Counted from the first letter of the stretch, positions 1-7,697 are shown. The stretch: 41,595 bases of DNA from Acidimicrobiaceae bacterium (GCA_024641005.1 JAHEDX010000035.1:1-41595); one strand, 5' to 3'. The notes: a model not told the origin generated them from the sequence alone. Translations and numbers: made by a program.

Positions 1-465
1 CCACGGATCACGGTGCCGGTCGACCTCGCCGCTCGGGACTTCATCGAACCGTTGGTCGAGGCGGGCTTCGACCAACGGGCACCGACGATGGTGGTGTGGG
101 AGGGCGTGTCGATGTACCTCGACCCGGACACGGCCGAGCACGTCGTCGCCCAGATCGCGGACGCCCTGCCCGAGGGCGGCCGGTTGGTCGCTGACTATGC
201 CGAGATGTCGTGGTTCAAGGGTTCCGATTTCGAACGGACGACCCGATCGATCTCCAACGATCTCAGCCGGGGCGGCGAGCCGCTCAGGGCCGGCCTGCGC
301 GACGTCCACGCCACGCTCGACCGTCACGGATTCGACGTGATCGACGACGTGGCGACCGAGGACCTGCGCCCCCGGTACGGCCTCGACCCGCTCCCCCGCC
401 ACTACCCGACACGCATGTTCACCGCCCGCCGCCGAGTTACGAAACGTGCCAGGCACGTTTCGTAA
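1..465 (+). CDS. SAM-dependent methyltransferase, LCMT/TIGR00027-like, 5'-truncated by window edge
   Basis: This is the C-terminal part of a class I methyltransferase of the leucine carboxyl methyltransferase-like family common in actinobacteria. The open frame runs through base 1, so the start and the SAM-binding glycine loop lie outside the window. The family signature VWEGVSMYL is visible about 35 codons in, followed by the ALPEGG/VADYAEMSW region. The substrate is unknown. The last ten residues (RVTKRARHVS) and the TAA stop are encoded by a copy of the dispersed palindrome at 433-469, so the native C-terminus was probably replaced or extended. It converges on the NTF2-like gene ending at 495. 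Family assignment is good; the biochemical role is inferred only from the family. Confidence 0.8.
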   Translation, partial: PRITVPVDLAARDFIEPLVEAGFDQRAPTMVVWEGVSMYLDPDTAEHVVAQIADALPEGGRLVADYAEMSWFKGSDFERTTRSISNDLSRGGEPLRAGLRDVHATLDRHGFDVIDDVATEDLRPRYGLDPLPRHYPTRMFTARRRVTKRARHVS

Positions 466-469
466 CTCG
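433..469. repeat. Dispersed palindrome copy R1 (37 bp, centre A451)
   Basis: A perfect inverted repeat around a single central A, with core half-site TTACGAAACGTGCC, extended by CGAG on the left and CTCG on the right. It is the longest copy in the window. It lies between convergent genes and contains the stop codon of the methyltransferase at 463-465. There is no U-tract, so it is not a textbook intrinsic terminator, although the RNA would form a strong hairpin. Confidence 0.95.
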
Positions 470-494
470 TTGCTGATCGGGCTGGGGTCACTCG

Positions 495-932
495 TCAGAC
501 CGGCAGCTTGCCGGGCAGGTCGACCGTGCCGCGGCGCCGCTGGAACCGCCATCCATCCGCAGTGCGGACGAGATCGTCGACGTGGTGACCGACCATCGAG
601 ATCCGTGCGAGACCGTCGTCGGCCATCTTCGCCACCGACCACATGACGGTCGAGTGGGCGGCGTCGCCGTCGAGTGCGATCCGTGGGCTACTCACGATGT
701 GGAACGTCGAGCCGACGCTGTCGGCGAGCGCTGCGGTCATCAATGCCTTGATCTCCGAACGGCCCACCGCGCGGCCCATCGGGCCGAGCAACACCTCACC
801 GTCCACTGCGAACAGCTCGGCATAGGCGTCGAAATCCCCTGCATCGAGATGCTCGCCGTAGTCGATGAACAATTGATTGATGGCCTGCAGATCTTCGAGG
901 CGTTGGAGACGAGCTTCGATCGAATCGGTCAC
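495..932 (-). CDS. SnoaL/NTF2-like protein (145 aa)
   Basis: A small protein of the SnoaL-like/NTF2 fold family, a cone-shaped fold shared with ketosteroid isomerase, polyketide cyclases and limonene epoxide hydrolase. It begins IEARLQRLEDLQAINQLFID, followed by the typical helix-acid-loop DAGDFDAYAELFAVDGE and a C-terminal WRFQRRR strand. I chose the GTG at 932 because a purine-rich stretch (gggggc) precedes it and the family homology begins there; the longer upstream frame is antisense to the SDR gene. It is divergent from the SDR at 1002, and the shared 14-base operator at 953-966 lies between them. The reaction is unknown; it may be non-enzymatic. It is one of four such proteins in the window. 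Confidence 0.85.
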   Translation of the reverse strand: MTDSIEARLQRLEDLQAINQLFIDYGEHLDAGDFDAYAELFAVDGEVLLGPMGRAVGRSEIKALMTAALADSVGSTFHIVSSPRIALDGDAAHSTVMWSVAKMADDGLARISMVGHHVDDLVRTADGWRFQRRRGTVDLPGKLPV

Positions 933-952
933 GCCCCCAGGTTGTAGGTTTC

Positions 953-966
953 TGACGAAGGTGTCA
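953..966. promoter_or_regulatory. Operator site 1, TGACGAAGGTGTCA
   Basis: A 14-base site matching the window-wide consensus TGAC(A/G)-N4-(T/C)GTCA, placed between the divergent NTF2-like gene (start 932) and SDR gene (start 1002). The flanking AGT on the right is shared with most other sites. It is a candidate binding site for a dimeric repressor, probably TetR-type. Confidence 0.7.
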
Positions 967-1001
967 AGTGGCGCGATGCAGTCGCATCGGAGAGGTCGAA
1001 C

Positions 1002-1787
1002 ATGGGCAAGTTGAACGGGAAGGTGGCGGTCGTCACCGGGGCAGGCCGCGGCATCGGCCGTGCGATCGCTCTCGAATACGGCCGAGAGGGCGCTGCCGTG
1101 GTCGTCGCGTCTCGCACGCCATCGACCGTCGAATCGGTGGTCGGCGACATCCAGACCTCGGGCGGCGAAGCGATCGGGATCACGGTCGACGTCGGAGAAC
1201 GGGAACAGATCGAGCACATGATCGCCGAGACGGTCGCCCGGTACGGCCGGCTCGACATCCTCGTGAACAATGCCCAGGGTTTCGGCACCAAGGCCGAACC
1301 AGCGGGTTCCCCGGGCCACATTGCGCTCGAGGACTTTCCGGAGGACACCTGGGACCACACCTTCCAGACCGGCCTCAAAGCGACCCTGTTCGGCATGCAG
1401 TCTGCATTCCCCCACATGCGCGGACACGGCGGCAAGATCATCAACTTCGGGTCGGGGAATGGCATCGGCGCCATGAAGGGCACCGCTGCCTACAACGCCA
1501 CCAAGGAGGCGATCCGGTCGCTCACGCGCACTGCAGCGGCCGAGTGGGGTAAGTACGACATCTGCGTGAACGTGATCATCCCGACCATGGCCACCGACTC
1601 GGCCGAGGCATTCTTCGAGGCTCGCCCCGGCATCCGCGAGAAGCTTGCCCAGCAGATCCCACTCCGCCGATTCGGCGACGTGGATCGCGACATCGGCCCC
1701 GTCGCAGTGTTCCTCGCCTCGAGCGATTCCGACTTCATCACCGGCCAGGCCATCCACGTCGACGGCGGCCAGATCCTTCGCCCCTGA
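1002..1787 (+). CDS. Short-chain dehydrogenase/reductase (261 aa)
   Basis: A classical SDR catalysing NAD(P)-dependent oxidation or reduction of a hydroxyl/carbonyl group, probably of a CoA-linked or alicyclic intermediate. The cofactor motif TGAGRGIG is near residue 12, NNAQG replaces the usual NNAG, and the active site Ser151, Tyr164 and Lys168 (YNATK) is complete. The C-terminus has the IHVDGGQ ending typical of FabG-type enzymes. The ATG at 1002 is preceded by GGAGAGG. It appears to be co-transcribed with the isochorismatase-like gene 40 bases downstream and is controlled from operator site 1. The substrate cannot be deduced. Confidence 0.9.
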   Translation: MGKLNGKVAVVTGAGRGIGRAIALEYGREGAAVVVASRTPSTVESVVGDIQTSGGEAIGITVDVGEREQIEHMIAETVARYGRLDILVNNAQGFGTKAEPAGSPGHIALEDFPEDTWDHTFQTGLKATLFGMQSAFPHMRGHGGKIINFGSGNGIGAMKGTAAYNATKEAIRSLTRTAAAEWGKYDICVNVIIPTMATDSAEAFFEARPGIREKLAQQIPLRRFGDVDRDIGPVAVFLASSDSDFITGQAIHVDGGQILRP

Positions 1788-1827
1788 GACAACACCCACC
1801 TTCGATCAAACCACGAGGAACTGCACG

Positions 1828-2466
1828 ATGCCCAACTTGTCCGAACTCGTCGATCCCACCCACACCACGATCATCACGATGGAACTCCAGAAAGGCATCG
1901 TCGGCGACGAGGCGATCCTCCCGGCGCTGCCGATCGCCGTGCGAGAAGCCGGGATCCTCGACGTCGCCGGGCAGGTCTGCCGGACCGCACGAACCGCCGG
2001 CGTCAGAATCGTGCACCAGACGATGCAGAGTCGAGCCGATGGCGCCGGGCAGGCGATCAACTGCAAGATCTTCGCGATCGGCGCCAAGCGGCGAGCCGAG
2101 GTCGGCTACGAACCGACCGACATCGGCCGTCCGGGAGCCGAGCTGGTCGACGAACTCGACGTGCAACCGAGCGACATCGAAGTGCCGCGCATGCATGGGA
2201 TGACGCCGTTCACCGGCACCGAACTCGACGCTGTGGTCCGCAACCTCGGCACCAAGACGATCGTGCTGATGGGAGTCTCGCTCAACCTCGGGATCATCGG
2301 CGGCGCTCTGAGCGCACTCGACCTCGGCTATCAGGTCGTGATCGTGCGAGACGCAGTAGTCGGGCTGCCGAAGGAGTACGGCGACGCAGTTCTGGCCAAC
2401 ACACTCTCGATGATCGCCACCATCGTCAGCAGCGACGAGCTGATCGCCGCCTGGAGCCGGACGTGA
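1828..2466 (+). CDS. Isochorismatase-like cysteine-hydrolase-fold protein with altered active site (212 aa)
   Basis: A member of the isochorismatase-like superfamily (Rossmann-like fold; nicotinamidases, N-carbamoylsarcosine amidases, isochorismatases). The fold signatures are clear: the first strand TTIITMELQ, the segment FTGTELD and the segment VLMGVSLNLGIIGGALSALD. The catalytic triad is unusual: the Asp is Glu19, the Lys position is Met122 or displaced Arg121, and the nucleophile Cys is Gly155. A Gly at the Cys position is known for true isochorismatases such as EntB and PhzD, but those keep Asp and Lys. The ATG at 1828 is chosen because homology starts there; the longer upstream frame overlaps the SDR. 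Function is unknown, possibly a non-hydrolytic or binding role. Confidence 0.8.
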   Translation: MPNLSELVDPTHTTIITMELQKGIVGDEAILPALPIAVREAGILDVAGQVCRTARTAGVRIVHQTMQSRADGAGQAINCKIFAIGAKRRAEVGYEPTDIGRPGAELVDELDVQPSDIEVPRMHGMTPFTGTELDAVVRNLGTKTIVLMGVSLNLGIIGGALSALDLGYQVVIVRDAVVGLPKEYGDAVLANTLSMIATIVSSDELIAAWSRT

Positions 2467-2481
2467 GCCGGCGGCGCGGCG

Positions 2482-2514
2482 AGTTACGAAACGTGCCTGG
2501 CACGTTTCGTAACT
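2482..2514. repeat. Dispersed palindrome copy R2 (33 bp, centre T2498)
   Basis: A perfect inverted repeat with half-site TTACGAAACGTGCC extended by AG on the left and CT on the right. It lies between the convergent isochorismatase-like gene (ends 2466) and crotonase gene, and its right end overlaps the crotonase stop codon (2513-2515). Confidence 0.95.
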
Positions 2515-3343
2515 AGCTGCCGAGGCGGTTGAAGTCGGGTGGGCGCTTCTCCATGAACGAGCGCACACCTTCACGGAAATCGGGGCGGCCGAAGCTTTCG
2601 ACCATCAGATCTTGCGACTCGAATTCGGCGGCACCGAGGCCATTGTGGAGTTGCTCGTACACCTGGCGCTTCATGATCGCCAACGAGGTGGGCGAGCATT
2701 TGGCGGCCAGATCCTCGATGTAGCTGCGGCAAAAGCTCAGTAGCTCGTCGGGTTGCACCAGGTAGTTGGCGAGACCGAGGTCACGGGCCTCCTCACCGTG
2801 CACCCGCCGCGACGAGAACAGCAGATCGAGGGCGACCGCCGGGCCGACCAGGCGCGGCAGCAACCAGCTCAGGCCCCACTCGGCGATCAGGCCGCGCTGA
2901 GCGAACGCGGTGAGGAACAACGCGTCCGGCGTGACCACGCGCAGGTCACAACACAGTGCGAACGGATACGCCATACCGGCACACGCGCCGTTGACCGCGG
3001 CGATCACCGGTTTCTCGATGGCCATCACATACGGAAAGCGACCGCTGAAGTCGCCATCGACTTGGCGCCACGCAGGTCGCTCGGCATCCACGAGATCACT
3101 GCCCTCGCCACCAGAACTGAGAGCGTTGAGTGCGTTCATATCGGCACCGGCGCAGAATGCTCGGCCGGCGCCCGTGATGATGATGCCGACGACCTTGGCG
3201 TCTGCCTCGGCGCGCCGCAGCGCATCGCGGATCTCGTCGTCCATGGCCGCCGTCCATGCGTTCAGCGCAGCGGGGCGGTTCAGTGTGATGGTCGCGACCG
3301 GGTCGTCGACCTCGTAGAGGATCTCGTCGTACACGGTCGCCAC
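2513..3343 (-). CDS. Enoyl-CoA hydratase/isomerase family protein (276 aa)
   Basis: A crotonase-fold enzyme expected to hydrate an enoyl-CoA in a beta-oxidation-type pathway. The N-terminus contains the TLNRPAALNAW signature. The oxyanion-hole elements are FCAGAD (near residue 65) and NGACAGMAYP (near 119). The catalytic Glu is most likely Glu155 in the segment RGLIAEWGLSW, followed by LPRLVG. The length is normal. It follows the other crotonase (ends 3363) by 19 bases and is probably in the same transcript from operator site 2. It closely resembles the crotonase at 22868, suggesting duplicated steps. The precise substrate is unknown. Confidence 0.9.
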   Translation of the reverse strand: MATVYDEILYEVDDPVATITLNRPAALNAWTAAMDDEIRDALRRAEADAKVVGIIITGAGRAFCAGADMNALNALSSGGEGSDLVDAERPAWRQVDGDFSGRFPYVMAIEKPVIAAVNGACAGMAYPFALCCDLRVVTPDALFLTAFAQRGLIAEWGLSWLLPRLVGPAVALDLLFSSRRVHGEEARDLGLANYLVQPDELLSFCRSYIEDLAAKCSPTSLAIMKRQVYEQLHNGLGAAEFESQDLMVESFGRPDFREGVRSFMEKRPPDFNRLGS

Positions 3344-3362
3344 CTTGCCACAGGCGAGGCGA

Positions 3363-4133
3363 CTACTTCTTCTTGAAGCCGTCGATCGTCGAGCGAATGT
3401 CGTCGGTCGTGAACGACTCGGACTCGGCCATCAACGCGAACGGTGCGGCCCGCAAGATGTAGTCCTGGAGATGCAGGTTGAGGGCACGCTTGGTCTCTTG
3501 CACCGCCTGATGCGGCAACGAAGCGAGACGCTCGGCCATCTTGCGCGCTTCGGTCATCAAGTCCTCGTCGGGGTAGGCACGCGTGGCGAGCCCCAGCTCG
3601 ACGGCTTTGGCGGCCGGGATGCGATCCCCGGTGAGCAGGTATTCCTTGCACTTGAGCAGACCCATCAGGAGCGGCCAGAACACGGCACCACCGTCGCCAC
3701 ACACGAGGCCGATCGCGGCATGCGTGTCAGCGATGAAGGTGGAGTCGGCGATGTAGACGATGTCGCTCATCAGGGCGAGGTTGGCACCGAGACCCACCGC
3801 CGGGCCGTTGATCGCGGCGACCACCGGCTTGGGGAATTCGGCCTGGGCCTCCATGAGGCGCTTGGCACCGCGCAGCGACCTGCGACGGTACTCGTTGTCC
3901 TCATAGCTCTTGATGAAGGCGGGGATGTCGCCGCCGGCGGAGAACGCGCGGCCGGCGCCGGTGAGGAGGACGGCCTTGACCGAGTCGTCCTCGCTGAGAT
4001 CCCACCAGATCTCGCGCATCGCCGAGTGCATGTCGTCGAGGAAGGCGTTCATCATGTCGGGGTTGTTGAGCGTGATCGTGACGACCGCGCCGTCCTGCTC
4101 GACGAGGATGTGTTCTGTGGGCGTATAGGGCAT
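3363..4133 (-). CDS. Enoyl-CoA hydratase/isomerase family protein, Asp-type active site (256 aa)
   Basis: A crotonase-superfamily protein, first gene of a two-crotonase transcript. It shows TLNNPDMMNAF, the oxyanion motif FSAGGD (near residue 67) and NGPAVGLGANLAL (near 110). In the usual Glu position the sequence reads GLVCGDGGAVFWP (Asp147), which marks a distinct crotonase subgroup that may act as isomerase, hydratase or hydrolase. The ATG at 4133 is preceded by GGAG and by operator site 2 at 4159-4172. Repeated basic residues and a Lys-rich tail (FKKK) end the protein. Substrate unknown. Confidence 0.88.
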   Translation of the reverse strand: MPYTPTEHILVEQDGAVVTITLNNPDMMNAFLDDMHSAMREIWWDLSEDDSVKAVLLTGAGRAFSAGGDIPAFIKSYEDNEYRRRSLRGAKRLMEAQAEFPKPVVAAINGPAVGLGANLALMSDIVYIADSTFIADTHAAIGLVCGDGGAVFWPLLMGLLKCKEYLLTGDRIPAAKAVELGLATRAYPDEDLMTEARKMAERLASLPHQAVQETKRALNLHLQDYILRAAPFALMAESESFTTDDIRSTIDGFKKK

Positions 4134-4158
4134 GGCGTCTCCGGGTCGGGGTCGAATC

Positions 4159-4172
4159 TGACAATTACGTCA
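4159..4172. promoter_or_regulatory. Operator site 2, TGACAATTACGTCA
   Basis: Matches TGAC(A/G)-N4-(T/C)GTCA and lies 25 bases upstream of the crotonase start at 4133 on the minus strand. An AGT follows the right half, as at most other sites. The gene on the other side (4262-4882) points towards it, so this site should serve only the crotonase pair. Confidence 0.65.
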
Positions 4173-4261
4173 AGTATGGCGCGGTGGATGCAGGCACGCG
4201 AAGCCGTAACGCCACGAGAACGTCAGAGCGACCTGAACGACCCCAACGAGGGCCATGCATC

Positions 4262-4882
4262 TCAGCTGATCGGGCCCACTTCGCCGCCACGCCAGGCATC
4301 TGATCCGGCGCGCGATCGATCGACGGCACCCGACTCGTAGGCCAGGACCGGCTCGACGCCCGACGAGTCATCCATCGCAGCGAACGCGCCGATCGCGTGC
4401 ATCAGCCGGTGGCCGCCGAGGAACGACGAACACAGATACGCCATCTCGACGATCTCCGCAGTCGTGAACACCTCGGCCAAGGAACGAAACGTGTCGTCGT
4501 CGATCGAATGGTGGTCGTCCGCGAGCAGGTCGAAGAAGTGCAGAGCAGCCCGCTCGCGCGGATCGAAGTTCGCCGACTCGGGCGACAAGAGACAGGCGAT
4601 ATCGTCCTCGCTGATCGAATCGTCCTTGCGAGACGTCGAGCAGGGTGCACACATGGCGGACTGGGCACTGTGCAGGCGCAGCAACTCGACCAGGCGCCGT
4701 TCGAGCACCCCCTTGCGGAACGTCGCTTCGTAGCTGCGATGCATCGCGGTCATTGCCGCGGTGCTGTAGGCGACGATCTGCAGCGGAACGGTCGTGGTGT
4801 ACATGCCGGTCGCGCTACCTGCTTCCATCATCACGCGAGTGTCTTCGGGCACCTCGTCGTACGGAATCGGTTCGATGCGCAT
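4262..4882 (-). CDS. Carboxymuconolactone decarboxylase / AhpD-like family protein (206 aa)
   Basis: An all-helical CMD-family protein. The redox motif MCAPC (Cys78, Cys81) sits after VELLRLHSAQ, and GGHRLMHAIGAF follows near the C-terminus, the arrangement seen in AhpD-like peroxidase partners and CMD proteins. A disulfide-redox or decarboxylation-type role is known for the family, but which one applies here is unclear. It diverges from the VOC gene at 4983 and shares operator site 3 with it. The start ATG at 4882 has an AGGGG stretch about ten bases upstream. Confidence 0.85.
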   Translation of the reverse strand: MRIEPIPYDEVPEDTRVMMEAGSATGMYTTTVPLQIVAYSTAAMTAMHRSYEATFRKGVLERRLVELLRLHSAQSAMCAPCSTSRKDDSISEDDIACLLSPESANFDPRERAALHFFDLLADDHHSIDDDTFRSLAEVFTTAEIVEMAYLCSSFLGGHRLMHAIGAFAAMDDSSGVEPVLAYESGAVDRSRAGSDAWRGGEVGPIS

Positions 4883-4952
4883 GCGCTGGCCCCTGCCTGC
4901 TCGGTCTGCCTCACCATCATGCCACGGCGTCGGGAGGGTCCGGTAGCGGAGC

Positions 4953-4966
4953 TGACAGAACTGTCA
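4953..4966. promoter_or_regulatory. Operator site 3 with adjacent leaderless -10 (TGACAGAACTGTCA)
   Basis: The most symmetric copy of the operator (TGACAG-AA-CTGTCA), between the divergent CMD gene and VOC gene. A -10 element TAGAGT at 4970-4975 is followed by exactly seven bases and the ATG at 4983, predicting a leaderless mRNA for the VOC gene. A repressor bound here would cover the region just upstream of the -10. Confidence 0.75.
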
Positions 4967-4982
4967 AGTTAGAGTGACCGTC

Positions 4983-5909
4983 ATGAGCGAGGTCTCCATC
5001 GAGAAGCCGGCACGCCGGTTCCTGCACATCTGCTATTGCTGCACCGACGACCAAGAGGTCGCCAAGTTCCTCGTCGACGGGCTCGACATGAAGCAGGTCA
5101 TGCGCACCACGGACCAGTACGACTCGGGCGCCATCCTGGGGCTCGACTACGACGTGCGCTCGGTCGGCAACTTCGTCTACGACCGGCGCGGGCCGCGCAC
5201 CAGCCCGGCGGTCGAGGTGCAGGGCTGGTACGACCCGACCCCGGTCGGCGAACCGCCAGCCGACGGGCTCCAGCTCGGCATCCAGGCACTGGGGTTCGCC
5301 GTGCCATCCGTCGACACGACGGTCGAGCGGCTGACCGCACTGGGGTCCACCGTCACATTCGACGGTGGATCACCGACCGACGCCCGCCACGCCACAGTGC
5401 GCGACCCTCGTGGCGTCACGCTGGACATCGTCGAGGACGGTTCGTTGGCCGACGGCGAATCACAGATGCATCACCTGCGCATCAATGTGGCGAGCATCGA
5501 CGACTCACTGCCGTTCTACGAGATGCTCGGCTTCGAACTGTTGACCCGCTCCCCGTTCGACAACGGAGGCTTCGCCGGCGTCGACGGAGAGGTCGACGCC
5601 GAGGTGGCGTCGCTCAGGTTGCCCGACGAGCCGTTCGAGGTGCGCCTGATCCAGTGGAACGACCCGGCGGGCCACGGAGCCCACCCGTCCGACCCGTTCC
5701 ACGCAGGCATCTTCCGCGCCGCACTCGGCGTCGACGACACCCGCGCCTCGTACGAGTATCTGACCGGCACCGGAGCGACCTTCGATCGGCCTCCGATGCA
5801 GGTCGAGCTGAGTGGAACACCGGTGCCCGACATGTGGATCACGTTCATCAGCGACCCGAACGGCATTCCCTTCGAGTTCGTACAACGCCCCCGCAGCATC
5901 TTCCGCTGA
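4983..5909 (+). CDS. Two-domain VOC (glyoxalase/extradiol dioxygenase superfamily) protein (308 aa)
   Basis: A vicinal-oxygen-chelate protein with two tandem modules. The first (about residues 12-150) starts RRFLHICYCCTDDQEVAKFLVDGL and ends VRDPRGVTLDIVE. The second (about 160-305) starts MHHLRINVASIDDSLPFYEMLGF and ends ISDPNGIPFEFV. Such proteins bind a divalent metal and act as dioxygenases, isomerases or lyases. The metal ligands cannot be fixed with certainty, although the His of FLHICY/MHHLRI and the Glu of IPFEFV are good candidates. The ATG at 4983 is preferred over the GTG at 4974 because a -10 hexamer lies seven bases upstream. It converges on the NTF2-like gene at 5940. Confidence 0.85.
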   Translation: MSEVSIEKPARRFLHICYCCTDDQEVAKFLVDGLDMKQVMRTTDQYDSGAILGLDYDVRSVGNFVYDRRGPRTSPAVEVQGWYDPTPVGEPPADGLQLGIQALGFAVPSVDTTVERLTALGSTVTFDGGSPTDARHATVRDPRGVTLDIVEDGSLADGESQMHHLRINVASIDDSLPFYEMLGFELLTRSPFDNGGFAGVDGEVDAEVASLRLPDEPFEVRLIQWNDPAGHGAHPSDPFHAGIFRAALGVDDTRASYEYLTGTGATFDRPPMQVELSGTPVPDMWITFISDPNGIPFEFVQRPRSIFR

Positions 5910-5939
5910 TCTGCAGGCGCGACCACCGCTGCGCCGGCG

Positions 5940-6347
5940 TCAGCCGAGGCCGGCAGCGACGATGACGTCGGGATTGAAATACTCGCGCCACCGGATGATC
6001 CTGCCGTCGGCGACCTCGAAGAAGGCCGCATACGAGTTCGGGTAGGCCTCGCCCGCCTTGGTGAGCCCGTTGCTGACGTACTCGGCTGCGATCAGGCCCG
6101 ACGGCGTCGCCCCGTGCACGCTGATCTCGGTGAAGTCCATCCGATCGAAGAATTTCGGGAGCATCGCGATGAACGCGTGGGCGTCCTCGCCGACCAGCGT
6201 CCGCGGGTGACCCCCGGCCCGGAACGGGAACTCCAGCACCAGGTCGTCGGCCAGGCAACGCCGCGCCTCGTCGATGTCGAGCGCTCCGACCGCACGAAGC
6301 GCCCGCTCCACGATCTCCACGTCCATCTCCGCGAAACCGTGTTCCAT
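5940..6347 (-). CDS. SnoaL/NTF2-like protein (135 aa)
   Basis: A small NTF2-fold protein (EIVERALRAVGALDIDEARR, then CLADDLVLEFPF and a C-terminal GRIIRWREYFNPDV segment), the classic layout of SnoaL-like ketosteroid-isomerase relatives. The ATG at 6347 is favoured over that at 6374 because a strong GGAAGGA lies seven bases upstream of it. It diverges from the HMGS-like/DUF35 operon with operator site 4 in between, which suggests it is used together with that module, perhaps in isomerisation or hydration of an intermediate. The reaction is unproven. Confidence 0.87.
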   Translation of the reverse strand: MEHGFAEMDVEIVERALRAVGALDIDEARRCLADDLVLEFPFRAGGHPRTLVGEDAHAFIAMLPKFFDRMDFTEISVHGATPSGLIAAEYVSNGLTKAGEAYPNSYAAFFEVADGRIIRWREYFNPDVIVAAGLG

Positions 6348-6375
6348 CTTCGTTCCTTCCCCGCGACTCTTCATC

Positions 6376-6389
6376 TGACAGGTGTGTCA
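6376..6389. promoter_or_regulatory. Operator site 4 with adjacent leaderless -10 (TGACAGGTGTGTCA)
   Basis: Matches the consensus and lies between divergent genes. The -10 element TAGGAT (6393-6398) is followed by seven bases and the ATG at 6406, the same geometry as at site 3; the spacing between operator and -10 is also identical, three bases. Confidence 0.75.
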
Positions 6390-6405
6390 AGTTAGGATTG
6401 CACGC

Positions 6406-7608
6406 ATGAGCACGATCAGTCGCATCGGCACCGCGCTACCGCCGTGGGGCACCGCCACGGCCCGCCAGGTCGGCGACGACGAGGACGCCGTCACCCTCGC
6501 GGTCGCAGCCGGTCTCGCCGCCATCGGTGACACCGACCCCAACGTCATCAACCAGGTGGTCGTGGTCAGCCGCGACTTCCCGCTGCTCGAAGGTGGCAAC
6601 AGCGCTGCGATCCTGGCAGGGCTCGGCCTGCGCGAGGACGTGCGCATCAGCGAGACGATCGGCGGCTCGCCGGCCGTCCTCGATGCAGTTGCCGGCGCCG
6701 TCCACACGACGCTCGTCATCGGCACCGATGCAGCCGGGTCGGCGGGAGCCAGCGCCATCGTCTGCGGCGCCGGCGGCGCACCGCTGGGGATCACCGGGCG
6801 GGTGACCCGCAGCATGCCGGTCGTCACCCGTGATGCCAACGGCAACAGCTCCGACTACGCCGACCCCCGACTGTTGCGCGAGCGCGGCGTCAACGAATCA
6901 CTGTCACGGCTGGGCACCCCGACACCGCTCGTGGCAGCCGGGCTCGCCGCCCGTGAGGCCGCCGCTGTCTGCACCGGCACACCACCTCCGCTGCTGACCG
7001 TCGGCGCCAGCGCGATCGGGTTCGCCATAGCGGCACTCGCCGATCAAGGAGCCGCCGGCCAGGTGCTGGCCGCCGAACAGGCGACGCTCGTGCTCGCCGA
7101 ACTCGGGGCGGGCAGCATCACCGTCGCCCGCGACGAACCATCGGCCCGACCTCGCCCCGACGGCAAGCTCGCCCCAGGCTCATCCGTCTCAGTCTCACTG
7201 TCGGCTTACGAGCGGGCGTTCGATCCAAAGCTCCGCCTCGAGGCCGGCAAGTGTGGCAGCTGCGGCGAATTGTCGTATCCGCCCCGCCATCGCTGCATCG
7301 AGTGTGGATCGGAAAAGCCGACCTTGCTCGTGCCGCTCCCCCGGCACGGCGTGGTCTACAGCCTGGCCACGATCCGGGTCCCGGTACCCGGCCTGATCAG
7401 CCCCTACACAGTGGTCATCGTCGAACTCGGCGACACGGGCGTGCGCACGCTGGTGCGACTGACCGGCGCCACACCCGGATCGGTGAAGATCGACGACACC
7501 GGGTCGCTCGTGTTCCGCCTCGTGGCAGTGCGTCAGGGCGTACCCGACTACGGCTACGGGTTCCTGCCCGACAGTACGTTCACCCAGAACAAGGAGGTCG
7601 CAGCATGA
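6406..7608 (+). CDS. HMG-CoA-synthase-like domain fused to a DUF35 zinc-ribbon/OB-fold domain (400 aa)
   Basis: Residues 1 to about 260 resemble a thiolase-fold HMG-CoA synthase/KAS III-type module, but where the catalytic Cys would be expected the sequence reads ETIGGSPAVLDAV, so condensing activity is unlikely. Residues about 270-400 form a DUF35 module: a rubredoxin-like zinc ribbon (Cys283, Cys286, Cys297, Cys300) followed by an OB fold. DUF35 proteins bind CoA intermediates and bridge thiolase and HMG-CoA synthase in archaea, and ChsH2-type DUF35 partners Ltp2 in cholesterol side-chain retro-aldol cleavage. Here both functions are in one chain next to a thiolase. The ATG at 6406 fits a leaderless start; the GTG at 6382 lies inside the operator. 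Confidence 0.82.
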   Translation: MSTISRIGTALPPWGTATARQVGDDEDAVTLAVAAGLAAIGDTDPNVINQVVVVSRDFPLLEGGNSAAILAGLGLREDVRISETIGGSPAVLDAVAGAVHTTLVIGTDAAGSAGASAIVCGAGGAPLGITGRVTRSMPVVTRDANGNSSDYADPRLLRERGVNESLSRLGTPTPLVAAGLAAREAAAVCTGTPPPLLTVGASAIGFAIAALADQGAAGQVLAAEQATLVLAELGAGSITVARDEPSARPRPDGKLAPGSSVSVSLSAYERAFDPKLRLEAGKCGSCGELSYPPRHRCIECGSEKPTLLVPLPRHGVVYSLATIRVPVPGLISPYTVVIVELGDTGVRTLVRLTGATPGSVKIDDTGSLVFRLVAVRQGVPDYGYGFLPDSTFTQNKEVAA

Positions 7609-7697
7609 GTGCAGCGCACGAGCACGGCACCTGCAATCGCCGACGATGGTCAGCCGACGCGGTCCGTGCGCACGACGGCTCGGAGGTGGCGTCATGA
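7605..7697 (+). CDS. Possible 30-residue ORF bridging the DUF35 fusion and the thiolase
   Basis: A 30-codon frame whose ATG overlaps the stop of the preceding gene (ATGA at 7605-7608) and whose TGA overlaps the ATG of the thiolase (7694-7697). The start has one of the best Shine-Dalgarno sequences in the window, AAGGAGG, seven bases upstream. Without this ORF that ribosome-binding site would have no gene to serve. The peptide contains one Cys and a cluster of Arg residues and matches no family I recognise. It may be a translational-coupling peptide, a tiny subunit, or a remnant of a larger gene. Confidence 0.45.
   Translation: MSAAHEHGTCNRRRWSADAVRAHDGSEVAS

Noticed and set aside
1645-1827. 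Extended N-terminus of the isochorismatase-like protein
   Set aside because: The codons overlap the SDR gene in another frame and have no similarity; family homology begins at 1828.
4974-4982. GTG start at 4974 for the VOC gene
   Set aside because: It overlaps the -10 element; the ATG at 4983 fits the leaderless geometry seen elsewhere.
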